Notes: generated by a model not told the origin, from the letters alone. A stretch of DNA of 8,312 bases from Candidatus Geohydrothermomicrobium daggyaiense (GCA_015711695.1 JACVIW010000095.1:1-8312), one strand, 5' to 3'. Shown: positions 1 to 6,434, counted from the first letter of the stretch. Numbers and translations: made by a program.

Positions 1-432
1 ATAGATTAAACTCCAATTATCTACTGGGTGCTCCCAGGTCCCTGTGCCTGGTATCAATTGCCCATCCTTATAAATACCCGCAATCATGAACCGATTACCC
101 TCTCTTTTTACCTGCCAGAACTCAACCCTCGGCTCAATCGCAGAAAGATACTTTGCATTCACGTTAGCAGGAGCTTCGAAACCCTCCGGGGGTTTTGGAT
201 CGCGGTATCTGTCCCCTCCATTTCCGACAATCCTCAACCAGGTGGATTGCAGAATTGTATATCCTATCCTGTCGTTAGCCCTGGCTACGGTCTTCTCAGC
301 CTTATCGGGTGATCTAATCATAACAAGCATGGCAACGCTGACGATAATGCTTATTATCGCCAGCACAATCATAAGTTCATATAGAGAGAAACCTTTTTCG
401 CTTCTTATTCCATCCCCAATTCTAATTTTCAT
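1..432 (-). CDS. Type IV pilin-like / pseudopilin protein, 3' end beyond the window
   Basis: The frame is open from an ATG at 432 to the left edge, giving 144 visible residues with no stop. The protein starts with a short charged leader (about 14 residues, ending EKG). Then comes the processing-site motif G/FSLYE with Glu at mature position 5, and a hydrophobic helix of about 20 residues (LMIVLAIISIIVSVAMLVMI). This is the class III signal of prepilins and type II secretion pseudopilins, which a prepilin peptidase cleaves and methylates before assembly in the inner membrane. The rest is a soluble region rich in Trp, Gly and Pro that I cannot assign to GspG, GspH or PilA. The start at 432 is preferred over an ATG at 438 because GGGGAG (439-444) sits 6 nt upstream of it and directly abuts the other. 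It follows the ABC permease on the same strand after 183 nt. A GspH-like minor pseudopilin is possible. Confidence 0.85.
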   Translation of the reverse strand, partial: MKIRIGDGIRSEKGFSLYELMIVLAIISIIVSVAMLVMIRSPDKAEKTVARANDRIGYTILQSTWLRIVGNGGDRYRDPKPPEGFEAPANVNAKYLSAIEPRVEFWQVKREGNRFMIAGIYKDGQLIPGTGTWEHPVDNWSLIY

Positions 433-438
433 GAACAT

Positions 439-444
439 CTCCCC
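439..444 (-). promoter_or_regulatory. Ribosome binding site deciding the pilin-like start
   Basis: GGGGAG on the minus strand lies 6 nt before the ATG at 432 and has no gap to the in-frame ATG at 438. It therefore favours the downstream start. Confidence 0.6.
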
Positions 445-489
445 AAGATCACATCTTCAATAATAGACTCGACATCAAGAGGCTTGAGC

Positions 490-495
490 TTTATA
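490..495 (-). promoter_or_regulatory. Weak candidate -10 box for the pilin-like gene
   Basis: TATAAA on the minus strand lies about 58 nt before the pilin-like start, inside the 183-nt gap after the permease. I see no convincing -35 hexamer at a normal distance, so this could be chance. No clear rho-independent terminator for the permease is visible in the gap. Confidence 0.25.
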
Positions 496-615
496 GTAGG
501 CAAAGAAAAACAAAGGAGCTACACACAACTTTTTGACGTCACGGGCAGGAAAACGAAACTTTTTTGGCAGAAAAACGCTGGGAAGGAGAGGGGAAATCGG
601 TTTGAAATCTATACT

Positions 616-1860
616 CTACCTGCCCATTATCTCGTCGAGTATTTTCTGTCTGAGGGTTAATATAGCCGGTATAAGACCAGAGGCTATTGCCACCAGAACC
701 ACCGCTACAGCCCTTGACACAAAATCGGCGGGAATTACCGCAAGTTCAACAGCCCCTATAGGTATTATGAATGGTTTCCATCGAAAATACGGCATAATTA
801 TTCCGAAGAACAGACCTGCACCTACCATCACCCCGAACATTGAATAGACTATCGTCTGGAGCACAAACGTTGTAGCTATGATATGGGATTTTATCCCGAG
901 CGCTCGCAAGACGCCGATTTCGAGCCTCTTGTGAGTGATGTCCACATACATGATTATAAAAATGGTCACAGCCGCGATAATGAAACCCACGGTTGTTAGC
1001 AAAGCGTTTATTGTTACGAAGCTTTCTGTTAAGGATTCGGAACGCTCGGAAGCCTCCTGCCATGTCACGAATTTTCCCGGAGCTTTCGTTTTTTTGAGTT
1101 TTTTTACAAGCTCCGGCTCACCACCCTTCTCTCTCGTCTTGATGATTAACCGGGTAGCCCTGTCGGTGTACTCGTGGAAATTCTTCTCAAGCAAACTCCG
1201 CGGTACATAAACCCTGCTATCAGCGTAGTCTGAAAGCGTTTCAAAAACACCCACGATAGGCACTTCGAGTCTTCTGCCACCAATCTCCAGCGTTACGGCG
1301 CATCTCTTTTTGAAAATGTCACCCACCACACCGGAGTTTTCCTCAGTCAAAAGCCTTTTGCCAATCAAGACACCGGTCTCATCATCGCTCCGGAAATAGG
1401 AACCTGAAATGACCCTGTCATCAATAACGGAAACTTTCTCTTCCCTTGATGGTGTCACTGCCCAGAGTTCAATATTCTTTCTGGCTCCCGTCCATTCAAC
1501 AACTCCAGGGAGAACGACCTGGTCTGATACTCCCACGACACCGTTTACCCTCAAAATCTCCGCCACAGCGCACTCTACGCCTGAAATAAATGCATTCTCC
1601 TCTACCGGCAGCAGTGTAACATTGCCTGTCGTGGTCTCGATAAGTTGCCTGTGGTCAGTTTCCACCACTCCCTGAAAGAGGGAATTTATGAAGACTAAGT
1701 TTATAAAAGCCACAGACATAAGGAATATGATGAAGGCAAGAGTCCATTTATTCGTCCGTTTGAGATGCCTTACGATAAGGAAGAACGGGATCCTTACCTC
1801 TTTCTTAAACTCACTTTTCAAATCATCTTTGTCAATCTTTATCCTGCTGAAGCGAGGCAT
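616..1860 (-). CDS. ABC transporter permease, FtsX/LolC/MacB-type
   Basis: This 414-residue inner-membrane permease has the four-helix FtsX layout. There is a cytoplasmic N-terminus, one helix at about 40-62, a large extracytoplasmic domain at about 65-280, then three helices at about 281-306, 327-356 and 382-403. Between the second and third helices lies the family hallmark ITHKRLEIGVLRALGIK (308-324), the coupling region that contacts the ATPase. Such proteins extract lipoproteins, export small molecules or regulate envelope enzymes; they are mechanotransmitters rather than channels. The start is an ATG at 1860 after GGGGA, 15 nt beyond the stop of the ATPase gene, so the two surely form one transporter. 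The soluble domain resembles the MacB periplasmic core in placement, but I cannot tell the cargo. The neighbouring pilin-like gene is not enough to link the transporter to secretion. Confidence 0.9.
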   Translation of the reverse strand: MPRFSRIKIDKDDLKSEFKKEVRIPFFLIVRHLKRTNKWTLAFIIFLMSVAFINLVFINSLFQGVVETDHRQLIETTTGNVTLLPVEENAFISGVECAVAEILRVNGVVGVSDQVVLPGVVEWTGARKNIELWAVTPSREEKVSVIDDRVISGSYFRSDDETGVLIGKRLLTEENSGVVGDIFKKRCAVTLEIGGRRLEVPIVGVFETLSDYADSRVYVPRSLLEKNFHEYTDRATRLIIKTREKGGEPELVKKLKKTKAPGKFVTWQEASERSESLTESFVTINALLTTVGFIIAAVTIFIIMYVDITHKRLEIGVLRALGIKSHIIATTFVLQTIVYSMFGVMVGAGLFFGIIMPYFRWKPFIIPIGAVELAVIPADFVSRAVAVVLVAIASGLIPAILTLRQKILDEIMGR

Positions 1861-1875
1861 ATTATCCCCGATATC

Positions 1876-2571
1876 TCAAGGCGTCAGATTTCCTGCCGTT
1901 TCGCTTATGATTCGACCATCGGAAAGCCTGATGACGCGGTTTCCGTAGACAGTTTCTTCCTGCTCGTGCGTCACCATCACGATTGTATGATTCCCCTCAG
2001 AATTGAGCATGCGAAAGATTTCAAGAACTTCGCCCGCAGATATGCTGTCAAGATTAGCAGTTGGTTCATCTGCGAGTATCAACGAAGGGTCATTTATAAG
2101 AGCACGAGCCACGGCAACTTTCTGCTGCTCCCCGCCGGAAAGTTGGGAAGGGAGGTGGTCTTTTAAGCGATCCATCTCGAGCATCCTTAATATCTGAAGC
2201 GCTCTATTCCTGCAGGCGGACGTGGTGTCGAGCATCATCGCAGGCAACATCACATTTTCGAGAGCCGTGAGCTCGCTTATTAGCGCAAATTCCTGGAATA
2301 TATATCCAAGGTCGCGAAGGCGAATCTCGGCCCTTTCTTTCTCGTTCATATCCGTCACATCCTTCCCGCCCAGGAAAATGCGCCCATTATCCGGACGGTC
2401 GAGAAGCCCTAGTTGATGCAGAAAAGTCGATTTCCCTGAGCCGTTCCTACCGGTAATTATCAGGAAATCACCGTTGTTAACCGTGAGAGAAATGCCGCGA
2501 AGGGCTGGTACCTGGACTTCCCCCATCAGGTAAGTCTTGCTGATATTTTCTACCCTTATTACCTCGCCCAT
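1876..2571 (-). CDS. ABC transporter ATP-binding protein, LolD/MacB-type
   Basis: A 231-residue nucleotide-binding subunit with all ABC motifs: Walker A GRNGSGKST (41-49), Q-loop Gln93 in IFQEF, signature LSGGEQQ (144-150), Walker B LILADEP (164-170), D-loop NLD just after, and switch His202 in VTHEQE. The opening MGEVIRVENISKTYLMGE followed by VPALRGISL is typical of the LolD/MacB/FtsE-like group that pairs with FtsX-type permeases, which is what the next gene encodes. I chose the ATG at 2571. A longer reading from a TTG at 2613 adds residues unlike the family and runs back to within 13 nt of the previous stop. The gene follows the enoyl-CoA gene by 55 nt, so cotranscription is possible although no functional link is evident. 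Confidence 0.93.
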   Translation of the reverse strand: MGEVIRVENISKTYLMGEVQVPALRGISLTVNNGDFLIITGRNGSGKSTFLHQLGLLDRPDNGRIFLGGKDVTDMNEKERAEIRLRDLGYIFQEFALISELTALENVMLPAMMLDTTSACRNRALQILRMLEMDRLKDHLPSQLSGGEQQKVAVARALINDPSLILADEPTANLDSISAGEVLEIFRMLNSEGNHTIVMVTHEQEETVYGNRVIRLSDGRIISETAGNLTP

Positions 2572-2600
2572 CAGGAATCGACCTTCAAGAGCTTGAAAAC

Positions 2601-2625
2601 TAGCAATTAACAACTGTTTTTGCTA
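2601..2625 (-). other. Intercistronic inverted repeat between the enoyl-CoA and ABC ATPase genes
   Basis: TAGCAA (2601-2606) and TTGCTA (2620-2625) are perfect complements flanking 13 nt. On the minus strand the hairpin follows the enoyl-CoA stop codon and is followed by GTTTTC, so it could be a weak terminator or an mRNA-processing hairpin. The stem is AT-rich and only 6 bp. Confidence 0.35.
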
Positions 2626-2626
2626 A

Positions 2627-3412
2627 TTACTTTCCCCTGAAATGTGGCTCCCTCTTTTCCAGAAAAGCCGTGATTCCCTCAAAAACGTCAGATGTGCCAA
2701 CGACAATCCCCTGGTAGGTGCCCTCCCTGTCAAGAGCGCCCTCGAGATCTGTTTCAAACGAACGGTTCAGCATGGTTTTGATCATGCCTATCGCGCGAGT
2801 GGGACCCTGTGCAAGCCTTCTCGCGACATCCATCGCCTCATCCATAAGTTTTTCATGAGGAACAACCCTGTAGATCGCGCCAAGTCTTAGGGCTTCATCT
2901 GCTTTCAGGGGCTCAGCAAAATACATTAGTTCTTTCGCTTTTGCAAGACCAATGAGCCTTGGAAGAATAAAAGTTCCGCCACAATCAGCAACCAGTCCGC
3001 GCCTCGTGAAAACCTGGATAAACTCAGCTTTCTCCGAAGCGACAATCAGGTCGCACGAAAGCGCGAAATTGCAACCACCTCCCGCGGCCACCCCGTTAAT
3101 CGCTCCCACTATGGGCTTCTCAAGGTCCCACATCGCTTTTATCATACGCGAATACATTCTCGCGGAAATCCTCATGCCAGGCGGGGTAGCGGCATCTTCC
3201 CTTCCGCCGGCGCCACCAAGATCGGCGCCCGCGCAGAAAGCATCGCCCTTAGCGGTAACGAGAACAGCACGAACATTGTCATCGAACTGAATATCGATGA
3301 AGCGATCCCCGAGCGCCTTTACCATCTGATAACTGAGCGCATTGAGTTTATCCGGACGATCCAGCGTGATTATCTCAATGTTTTCATCTCTTTCGAACTT
3401 AACATTTTCCAT
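2627..3412 (-). CDS. Enoyl-CoA hydratase/isomerase (crotonase) family protein, PaaG-like active site
   Basis: A 261-residue crotonase-fold protein, the usual family length. CoA/oxyanion-hole segments are visible as FCAGADL (59-65) and GAINGVAAGGG (103-113), and the C-terminus ends EKREPHFRGK. The start is the ATG at 3412, with AGGAGGAG 5 nt upstream; a longer reading to 3505 adds 31 residues unlike the family. The two glutamates that hydrate enoyl-CoA in rat crotonase are absent: the first position is Asn115 (GGGCN) and the second is not Glu. Instead FTRRGLVADCGGT (135-147) places Asp143 where PaaG-type ring-epoxide/enoyl isomerases carry their catalytic Asp in the PDSGG segment. I infer an isomerase or other CoA-ester reaction rather than simple hydration. 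The substrate is unknown, and no phenylacetate genes are visible. The divergent DUF2889 gene is the nearest neighbour. Confidence 0.9.
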   Translation of the reverse strand: MENVKFERDENIEIITLDRPDKLNALSYQMVKALGDRFIDIQFDDNVRAVLVTAKGDAFCAGADLGGAGGREDAATPPGMRISARMYSRMIKAMWDLEKPIVGAINGVAAGGGCNFALSCDLIVASEKAEFIQVFTRRGLVADCGGTFILPRLIGLAKAKELMYFAEPLKADEALRLGAIYRVVPHEKLMDEAMDVARRLAQGPTRAIGMIKTMLNRSFETDLEGALDREGTYQGIVVGTSDVFEGITAFLEKREPHFRGK

Positions 3413-3417
3413 CTGTT

Positions 3418-3425
3418 CTCCTCCT
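3418..3425 (-). promoter_or_regulatory. Strong ribosome binding site of the crotonase-family gene
   Basis: AGGAGGAG on the minus strand lies 5 nt before the ATG at 3412. It settles that start against the longer reading frame. Confidence 0.75.
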
Positions 3426-3484
3426 GTCCAGTTTCTCTGGCAATTAGCGTTATGTCTAAAAATCCTCCTGGCAAACGCGATGTC

Positions 3485-3497
3485 CCGGGATTCCCGG
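3485..3497. promoter_or_regulatory. Perfect palindrome, possible operator of the crotonase-family gene
   Basis: CCGGGA-T-TCCCGG is a perfect inverted repeat with a one-base centre, 72 nt upstream of the crotonase-family start. Its size and symmetry suit a dimeric repressor site, but only one copy is seen and no regulator gene is in the window. Confidence 0.25.
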
Positions 3498-3716
3498 TCA
3501 AGCATGCTAACAAACGGTATTCTACCAGCACAAATAGAAGAATACTGCAGTTAAGAAATACATAAAATCCTGACGAATTCCACTCGTATTTTCTCAAAGA
3601 TTAAAATGGACAAAAAAGCTTTACCTGGAAATTATTAGCTTCGAAGTTATTTCTTTAACATCCACACCCTTATCAATGGCACCCCCGCAAGAAGTTTCAC
3701 TCAAGAGACACATTTG

Positions 3717-3724
3717 TATAAAAT
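3717..3724 (+). promoter_or_regulatory. Candidate -10 box for the DUF2889 gene
   Basis: TATAAAAT lies 51 nt before the ATG at 3776 and only 6 nt before the other in-frame ATG at 3731. If used, transcription would begin at about 3730, which favours the downstream start. The -35 region (about 3694-3700, GTTTCA) is poor. Confidence 0.3.
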
Positions 3725-3775
3725 TTCTGGATGAAACTCAAAAGCAACAGAAATGTTAATGAGGTTGGTAGCATT

Positions 3776-4300
3776 ATGAGCCTTTTCAAGAGAAGCATAG
3801 AGATTGAGGTTGAAGAAGCAGGCAATTCTGACATCATTATAAAAGGAAAACTTTCAGACCACCGTTCTTCAGAAATACTGCATAAAATCGAAGCAGAAAT
3901 GGTCGTCTCAGTCTTTGACGGCAAGATAAAGGAAATCCGGGGTTCGATGCCGGTCATTCCCATGGAAGAATGCCGCACAGGCATTCGACCTCTTGCCAGA
4001 CTCATGGGTGCGGAAATAAAGCCTGGTTTTACTGAAACGGTCAGAAAAACCGTTGGTTCAAGCGATGGCTGCACCCATCTTGCCTCACTCATAACGAATA
4101 TGGGAAATGTGAGCGTTCAGGGAAGAGGAGCATATGTTCGTAAGCACTATCCCAGTCTTTATCCTGGAAGCGAGGGCACCAATAAGATTATTGAAATCGG
4201 TATCAAACAACTCGGGTTGCTAAACAGTTGCGTTTGCTGGAGGAAAGATGGCCCAATAATGTCTGGTCGTGGCAAGACGCATGGCAACGATGAAAATTGA
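3776..4300 (+). CDS. DUF2889 family protein
   Basis: A soluble 174-residue protein with no signal peptide or membrane helix. The recognisable part runs from LFKRSIEIEV through a strand-rich half, then PLARLMGAEIKPGF (72-85) and DGCTHLASLI (97-106). The Gly-Cys-Thr-His-Leu block and the preceding Arg/Leu-rich stretch fit my recollection of the DUF2889 family, whose biochemical role is not known to me. The C-terminus has a CVCW pair of cysteines (152-155), and with Cys99-His101 they could bind a metal; this is speculation. An in-frame ATG at 3731 would add 15 residues, but it lacks a clear ribosome binding site and sits beside a possible -10 box. GAGG lies about 11 nt before 3776. It is the only plus-strand gene, divergent from the crotonase-family gene and convergent with the corrinoid gene. 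Confidence 0.75.
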   Translation: MSLFKRSIEIEVEEAGNSDIIIKGKLSDHRSSEILHKIEAEMVVSVFDGKIKEIRGSMPVIPMEECRTGIRPLARLMGAEIKPGFTETVRKTVGSSDGCTHLASLITNMGNVSVQGRGAYVRKHYPSLYPGSEGTNKIIEIGIKQLGLLNSCVCWRKDGPIMSGRGKTHGNDEN

Positions 4301-4306
4301 GCCGCT

Positions 4307-4326
4307 AAAAAAACTGACCGGCAGTT
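4307..4326 (-). terminator. Possible rho-independent terminator of the corrinoid operon
   Basis: On the minus strand AACTG-CCGGT-CAGTT forms a 5-bp hairpin, directly followed by a run of T (seven in a row including the end of the stem). It lies about 100 nt beyond the corrinoid gene stop and just after the convergent DUF2889 stop. The stem is short, so termination may be inefficient. The plus strand has no U-run after it. Confidence 0.45.
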
Positions 4327-4374
4327 CAAGAGCTATAAATTCATTGCTTTAATATATGTGCTCTATGAATAGGT

Positions 4375-4384
4375 AGGACGTCCT
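4375..4384. repeat. 10-bp palindrome in the convergent gap
   Basis: AGGACGTCCT is a perfect palindrome in the 125-nt gap between the DUF2889 and corrinoid protein stops. It has no spacer and is not near any start, so its role is unclear. Apart from this and the terminator candidate, I see nothing in the gap. Confidence 0.2.
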
Positions 4385-4425
4385 CAGGTAAGTCAATCAG
4401 TATTCGAGAAGCAACGTAGCGGTCA

Positions 4426-5058
4426 TCAACTCATGAACCCCTCGAATATCTTTACAGCTTCGACAGCGTCACGTCCCAGGGCGTCAACTCCCATCCGGTT
4501 TACCAGCTCTTCGGTCGTGCATGCTCCACCAATAGCTATTTTTACTCTATCTCTCAAATTGGCTCTCTCAAGAGCTTTTACCACATCACCAATAGATTCA
4601 ACCATTGAGGTAAGCAACACCGAGAGCCCAACGCCCTTCGCCCCGTGCTGGCGTACAGCCTCCACAATCCTGTCCTCATGAACGTTTACGCCGAGATCAA
4701 CAACCTTAAAACCGGCGCTGGAAAGCATCGTTCCGACAAGATTCTTGCCGATGTCATGAATATCGCCCTTGACGGTACAGATCACGACAGTACCTTTAGC
4801 GCCGATGCTTTCGGGCTTTAAATAAGGTTCTAATACTTTAAGTCCTTCTTTCATGACTTCTCCGGCAAGAACAAGGTCAGCAAGGAAATATTCCCCTTTC
4901 TCGAAAAGTTCCCCCACTTTTGTCATTCCTGAAGACATGGCGCTCAGGATCTCATGAGGGTCAACGCCCGCATCAAGCGCCTTGCTGACAAGTTGAGAAA
5001 TGTCCTCGAGTTCGAGGCCAGATATAGCCTTTGCTATTTTTTCCACGTGATTCTCCAT
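4426..5058 (-). CDS. Corrinoid (B12-binding) methyl-carrier protein, MtbC/MttC-like
   Basis: A 210-residue cytoplasmic protein of the usual length for stand-alone methyltransferase corrinoid proteins. Residues about 1-85 form the helical cap domain. Residues about 88-210 form the Rossmann-like cobalamin domain with the base-off signature GDIHDIG (98-104), where His101 should coordinate cobalt from below. SVLLTSM (146-152) and IGGACTT (176-182) match the other cobalamin-contact loops of the family. It accepts a methyl group on Co(I) from a substrate methyltransferase and passes it to an acceptor, commonly coenzyme M or tetrahydrofolate. The ATG is preceded by GGGGAGG 5 nt upstream. It lies 84 nt downstream of the UroD-like methyltransferase gene, its probable partner. 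The methylated substrate cannot be inferred from this protein, because MtaC, MtbC, MttC and bacterial O-demethylase carriers look alike. No corrinoid-activating ATPase is in the window. Confidence 0.93.
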   Translation of the reverse strand: MENHVEKIAKAISGLELEDISQLVSKALDAGVDPHEILSAMSSGMTKVGELFEKGEYFLADLVLAGEVMKEGLKVLEPYLKPESIGAKGTVVICTVKGDIHDIGKNLVGTMLSSAGFKVVDLGVNVHEDRIVEAVRQHGAKGVGLSVLLTSMVESIGDVVKALERANLRDRVKIAIGGACTTEELVNRMGVDALGRDAVEAVKIFEGFMS

Positions 5059-5108
5059 TTCAACCTCCCCTGAACATACGCCTCCCTAAAGTGACATCTA
5101 TCAAGGAA

Positions 5109-5133
5109 ACCGGTACCGCAAAGAGTACCTGGT
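5109..5133 (-). other. Intercistronic hairpin between methyltransferase and corrinoid genes
   Basis: ACCGGTAC (5109-5116) pairs with GTACC-T-GGT (5125-5133), giving 8 bp with a single T bulge and an 8-nt loop. It lies just after the methyltransferase stop codon and has no U-run. It is better placed to stabilise or process the mRNA, and so set different levels of the two proteins, than to terminate transcription. Confidence 0.4.
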
Positions 5134-5142
5134 CTGAAACAA

Positions 5143-6308
5143 CTAAACCTTCAGAGGGTAATAACCGTATTCTTCTACCGCCTCAAGCATCCATTTGAGC
5201 CTTTCAACAGAAATATCCTCATGACTGTTTGTTGGAGCGAGAATATAGCCACCACTTTCACCGGCAACCTTGATGCTCTCCCTCACCGCCTCGAATACCT
5301 CATCTCGTGTCGCATCAACAAGAATGTGAGTGATGTCGATATTCCCTACAAGGCACAGCCTGTCGCCAATCATTTCTTTGACTTTCCCCAGATCAATGCC
5401 CGCAGTAGGCTCAAGCGCATGCACGCCATCGAAACCGCATTCAGCGAACCATTCGAGCAGTGGATACACTCGCCCGCACGAATGCACCACAATTTTCATT
5501 CCAAGTTCATGTGCGGTCCGGGTTATACGCTGGAAAGACTCGGTATAGAGTTCCCTGTGAATCTCCGGGCTGATCAAGGTTCCAGAGCGAAAAGCCTGGT
5601 CGTCAGTATATATTGCCCCAGGCACCCCGGCATCAGCCCATGCCTCGAGCATCATACAGAAATGGTCCTCGTAGAACTTTATCATCCTTTCTAGGAAGTC
5701 TCTTTCCTTTCTGAGGGCAACAGCGAACCTCTCAAATCCGAGCGGCTGCCAGGTGTTTTCGAAAGGCCCATACAGGAAACCAGCAAACACAAAAATTTTG
5801 TCACCGAAATCCCTCTGGATGCTCTTAAATGCCCTGTTGGTTCTTTCAGTAAACCTGAAAAGGTCTTTTTTCCCCATGCCTTCCAGTCATCAGGGCTCTT
5901 TATCAATCCACCTTTATACATGGGAGTACTCAGATTCCCTTTTTTGTCAAAAACCACTTCATAATACCGACCGTATATGTCAGTTGCTCTCCCGGAATCC
6001 GAGAACTTCCATATCGGCACGTGCATAACCCACGTCGCGTCATAGCCCATCTTGACGGAAGCGGCCGTCCTGTCGTACGAGAAATGATCCATTTCCCTGT
6101 TGATAATACCCAACCTGTTTAACAGGTTAGCGCTTCGATTGACCACCTTTCTGGTGAAATTGTTAGAAAAAAGCGGGCACAGGGGGAGCGGTTTCTTCCC
6201 CAGAATTTCATAGATATTTGAGTATTCCTCCATCACGTCCATAACCGGCACGCGGTCAGGCACTCTCAATTCAAGCGCCTCGATTACTCTTCTCAATTTT
6301 TGGTCCAC
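5143..6308 (-). CDS. UroD-like corrinoid methyltransferase, read across a -1 frameshift
   Basis: Two overlapping frames join into one 388-residue protein typical of the uroporphyrinogen decarboxylase superfamily. Frame one supplies residues 1-148 (MDQKLRRVIEAL, VPDRVPVMD, ending AWGKK), and the -1 frame supplies 149-388 (DLFRFTERTN to YYPLKV). After the shift come TDDQAF (235-240), SPEIHRELY, HSCG (276-279) and GGYILAPTNS (353-362). In family members of the MtaA/MtbA/CmuA type, the barrel binds zinc through His-X-Cys plus a later Cys and moves methyl groups to or from a corrinoid protein, which is encoded next. His276 and Cys278 are present; the later Cys is not evident. The start is GTG at 6308, with GGGAGG 6 nt before it. 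Without the shift the product stops after 57 nonsense residues. It may be the substrate methyltransferase or the corrinoid-to-acceptor enzyme. True heme-pathway UroD is unlikely given the neighbours and the HSCG motif. Confidence 0.85.
5865..5871 (-). promoter_or_regulatory. dnaX-type slippery heptamer at the frame change
   Basis: In the upstream frame the codons read GGA AAA AAG, containing the heptamer A AAA AAG. A -1 slip on it joins residue 148 exactly to the downstream frame, and the same residues WGKK/MGKK are read in both frames. GGAAGG lies 7 nt upstream, like the internal Shine-Dalgarno stimulator of dnaX. Just 3-4 nt downstream TTTCAG/CTGAAA can form a weak 6-bp hairpin (about 5844-5860). 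A loss of one A from an ancestral run of seven would give the same picture. Confidence 0.45.
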
Positions 6309-6314
6309 CTTTGA

Positions 6315-6320
6315 CCTCCC
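6315..6320 (-). promoter_or_regulatory. Ribosome binding site selecting the GTG start of the methyltransferase
   Basis: GGGAGG on the minus strand, 6 nt before the GTG at 6308. No in-frame ATG near this position has a comparable site. Confidence 0.6.
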
Positions 6321-6343
6321 ATCTCCCGACCAGACTTCCCCCG

Positions 6344-6370
6344 ATTATGAATAACCAACCGAAGGGTCAA
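6344..6370 (-). promoter_or_regulatory. Candidate promoter of the methyltransferase-corrinoid pair
   Basis: On the minus strand TTGACC (6365-6370) and CATAAT (6344-6349) each match five of six consensus bases, but the spacer is 15 nt, shorter than usual. It lies in the 126-nt gap after the DUF1638 gene and would give a short leader of about 30 nt before the GTG. Confidence 0.35.
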
Positions 6371-6386
6371 AAATGTAAAAAATGTA
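6369..6386. repeat. Tandem 9-bp direct repeat upstream of the candidate promoter
   Basis: AAAAATGTA occurs twice head to tail, overlapping the upstream edge of the candidate -35 box. It might be an activator site or an AT-rich UP-like element. With only two copies it may be chance. Confidence 0.35.
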
Positions 6387-6434
6387 AGAAACACAGAACT
6401 TTCTAAGCGCTCCCTACACACTCCTTAAGCGATG

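Larger units (their letters stand above)
3413..3775. other. Divergent intergenic region, about 360 nt
   Basis: This stretch separates the minus-strand crotonase-family gene from the plus-strand DUF2889 gene. It is AT-rich from about 3530 on. It holds the crotonase ribosome binding site, a 13-nt palindrome (3485-3497) and a TATAAAAT box on the plus strand (3717-3724). I found no convincing -35/-10 pair for the minus-strand gene, though TAGAAT occurs on that strand at 3519-3524. No RNA gene or conserved small protein was recognised. Confidence 0.5.

Noticed and set aside
534..541. TGACGTCA palindrome in the gap before the pilin-like gene.
   Set aside because: A single 8-bp palindrome is expected by chance, and it is not placed sensibly against a promoter.
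2572..2613. TTG-initiated N-terminal extension of the ABC ATPase.
   Set aside because: The extra residues do not look like the family, and the internal ATG at 2571 gives the canonical start.
2627..3505. Long N-terminal extension of the crotonase-family protein.
   Set aside because: The strong AGGAGGAG site precedes the ATG at 3412, and the extension lacks family similarity.
3697..4092. 131-residue open frame on the minus strand opposite DUF2889, and similar frames opposite the crotonase, permease and corrinoid genes.
   Set aside because: Their compositions are Ser/Pro/Ile-rich antisense translations with no family motif. They mirror the codons of recognised genes.
5143..5877. Reading the C-terminal methyltransferase part as a separate gene starting at the ATG at 5877.
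   Set aside because: Its first residues repeat the same WGKK codons in another frame, its ribosome binding site would be 1 nt from the ATG, and it would lack the N-terminal third of the barrel. A single frameshifted gene explains it better.
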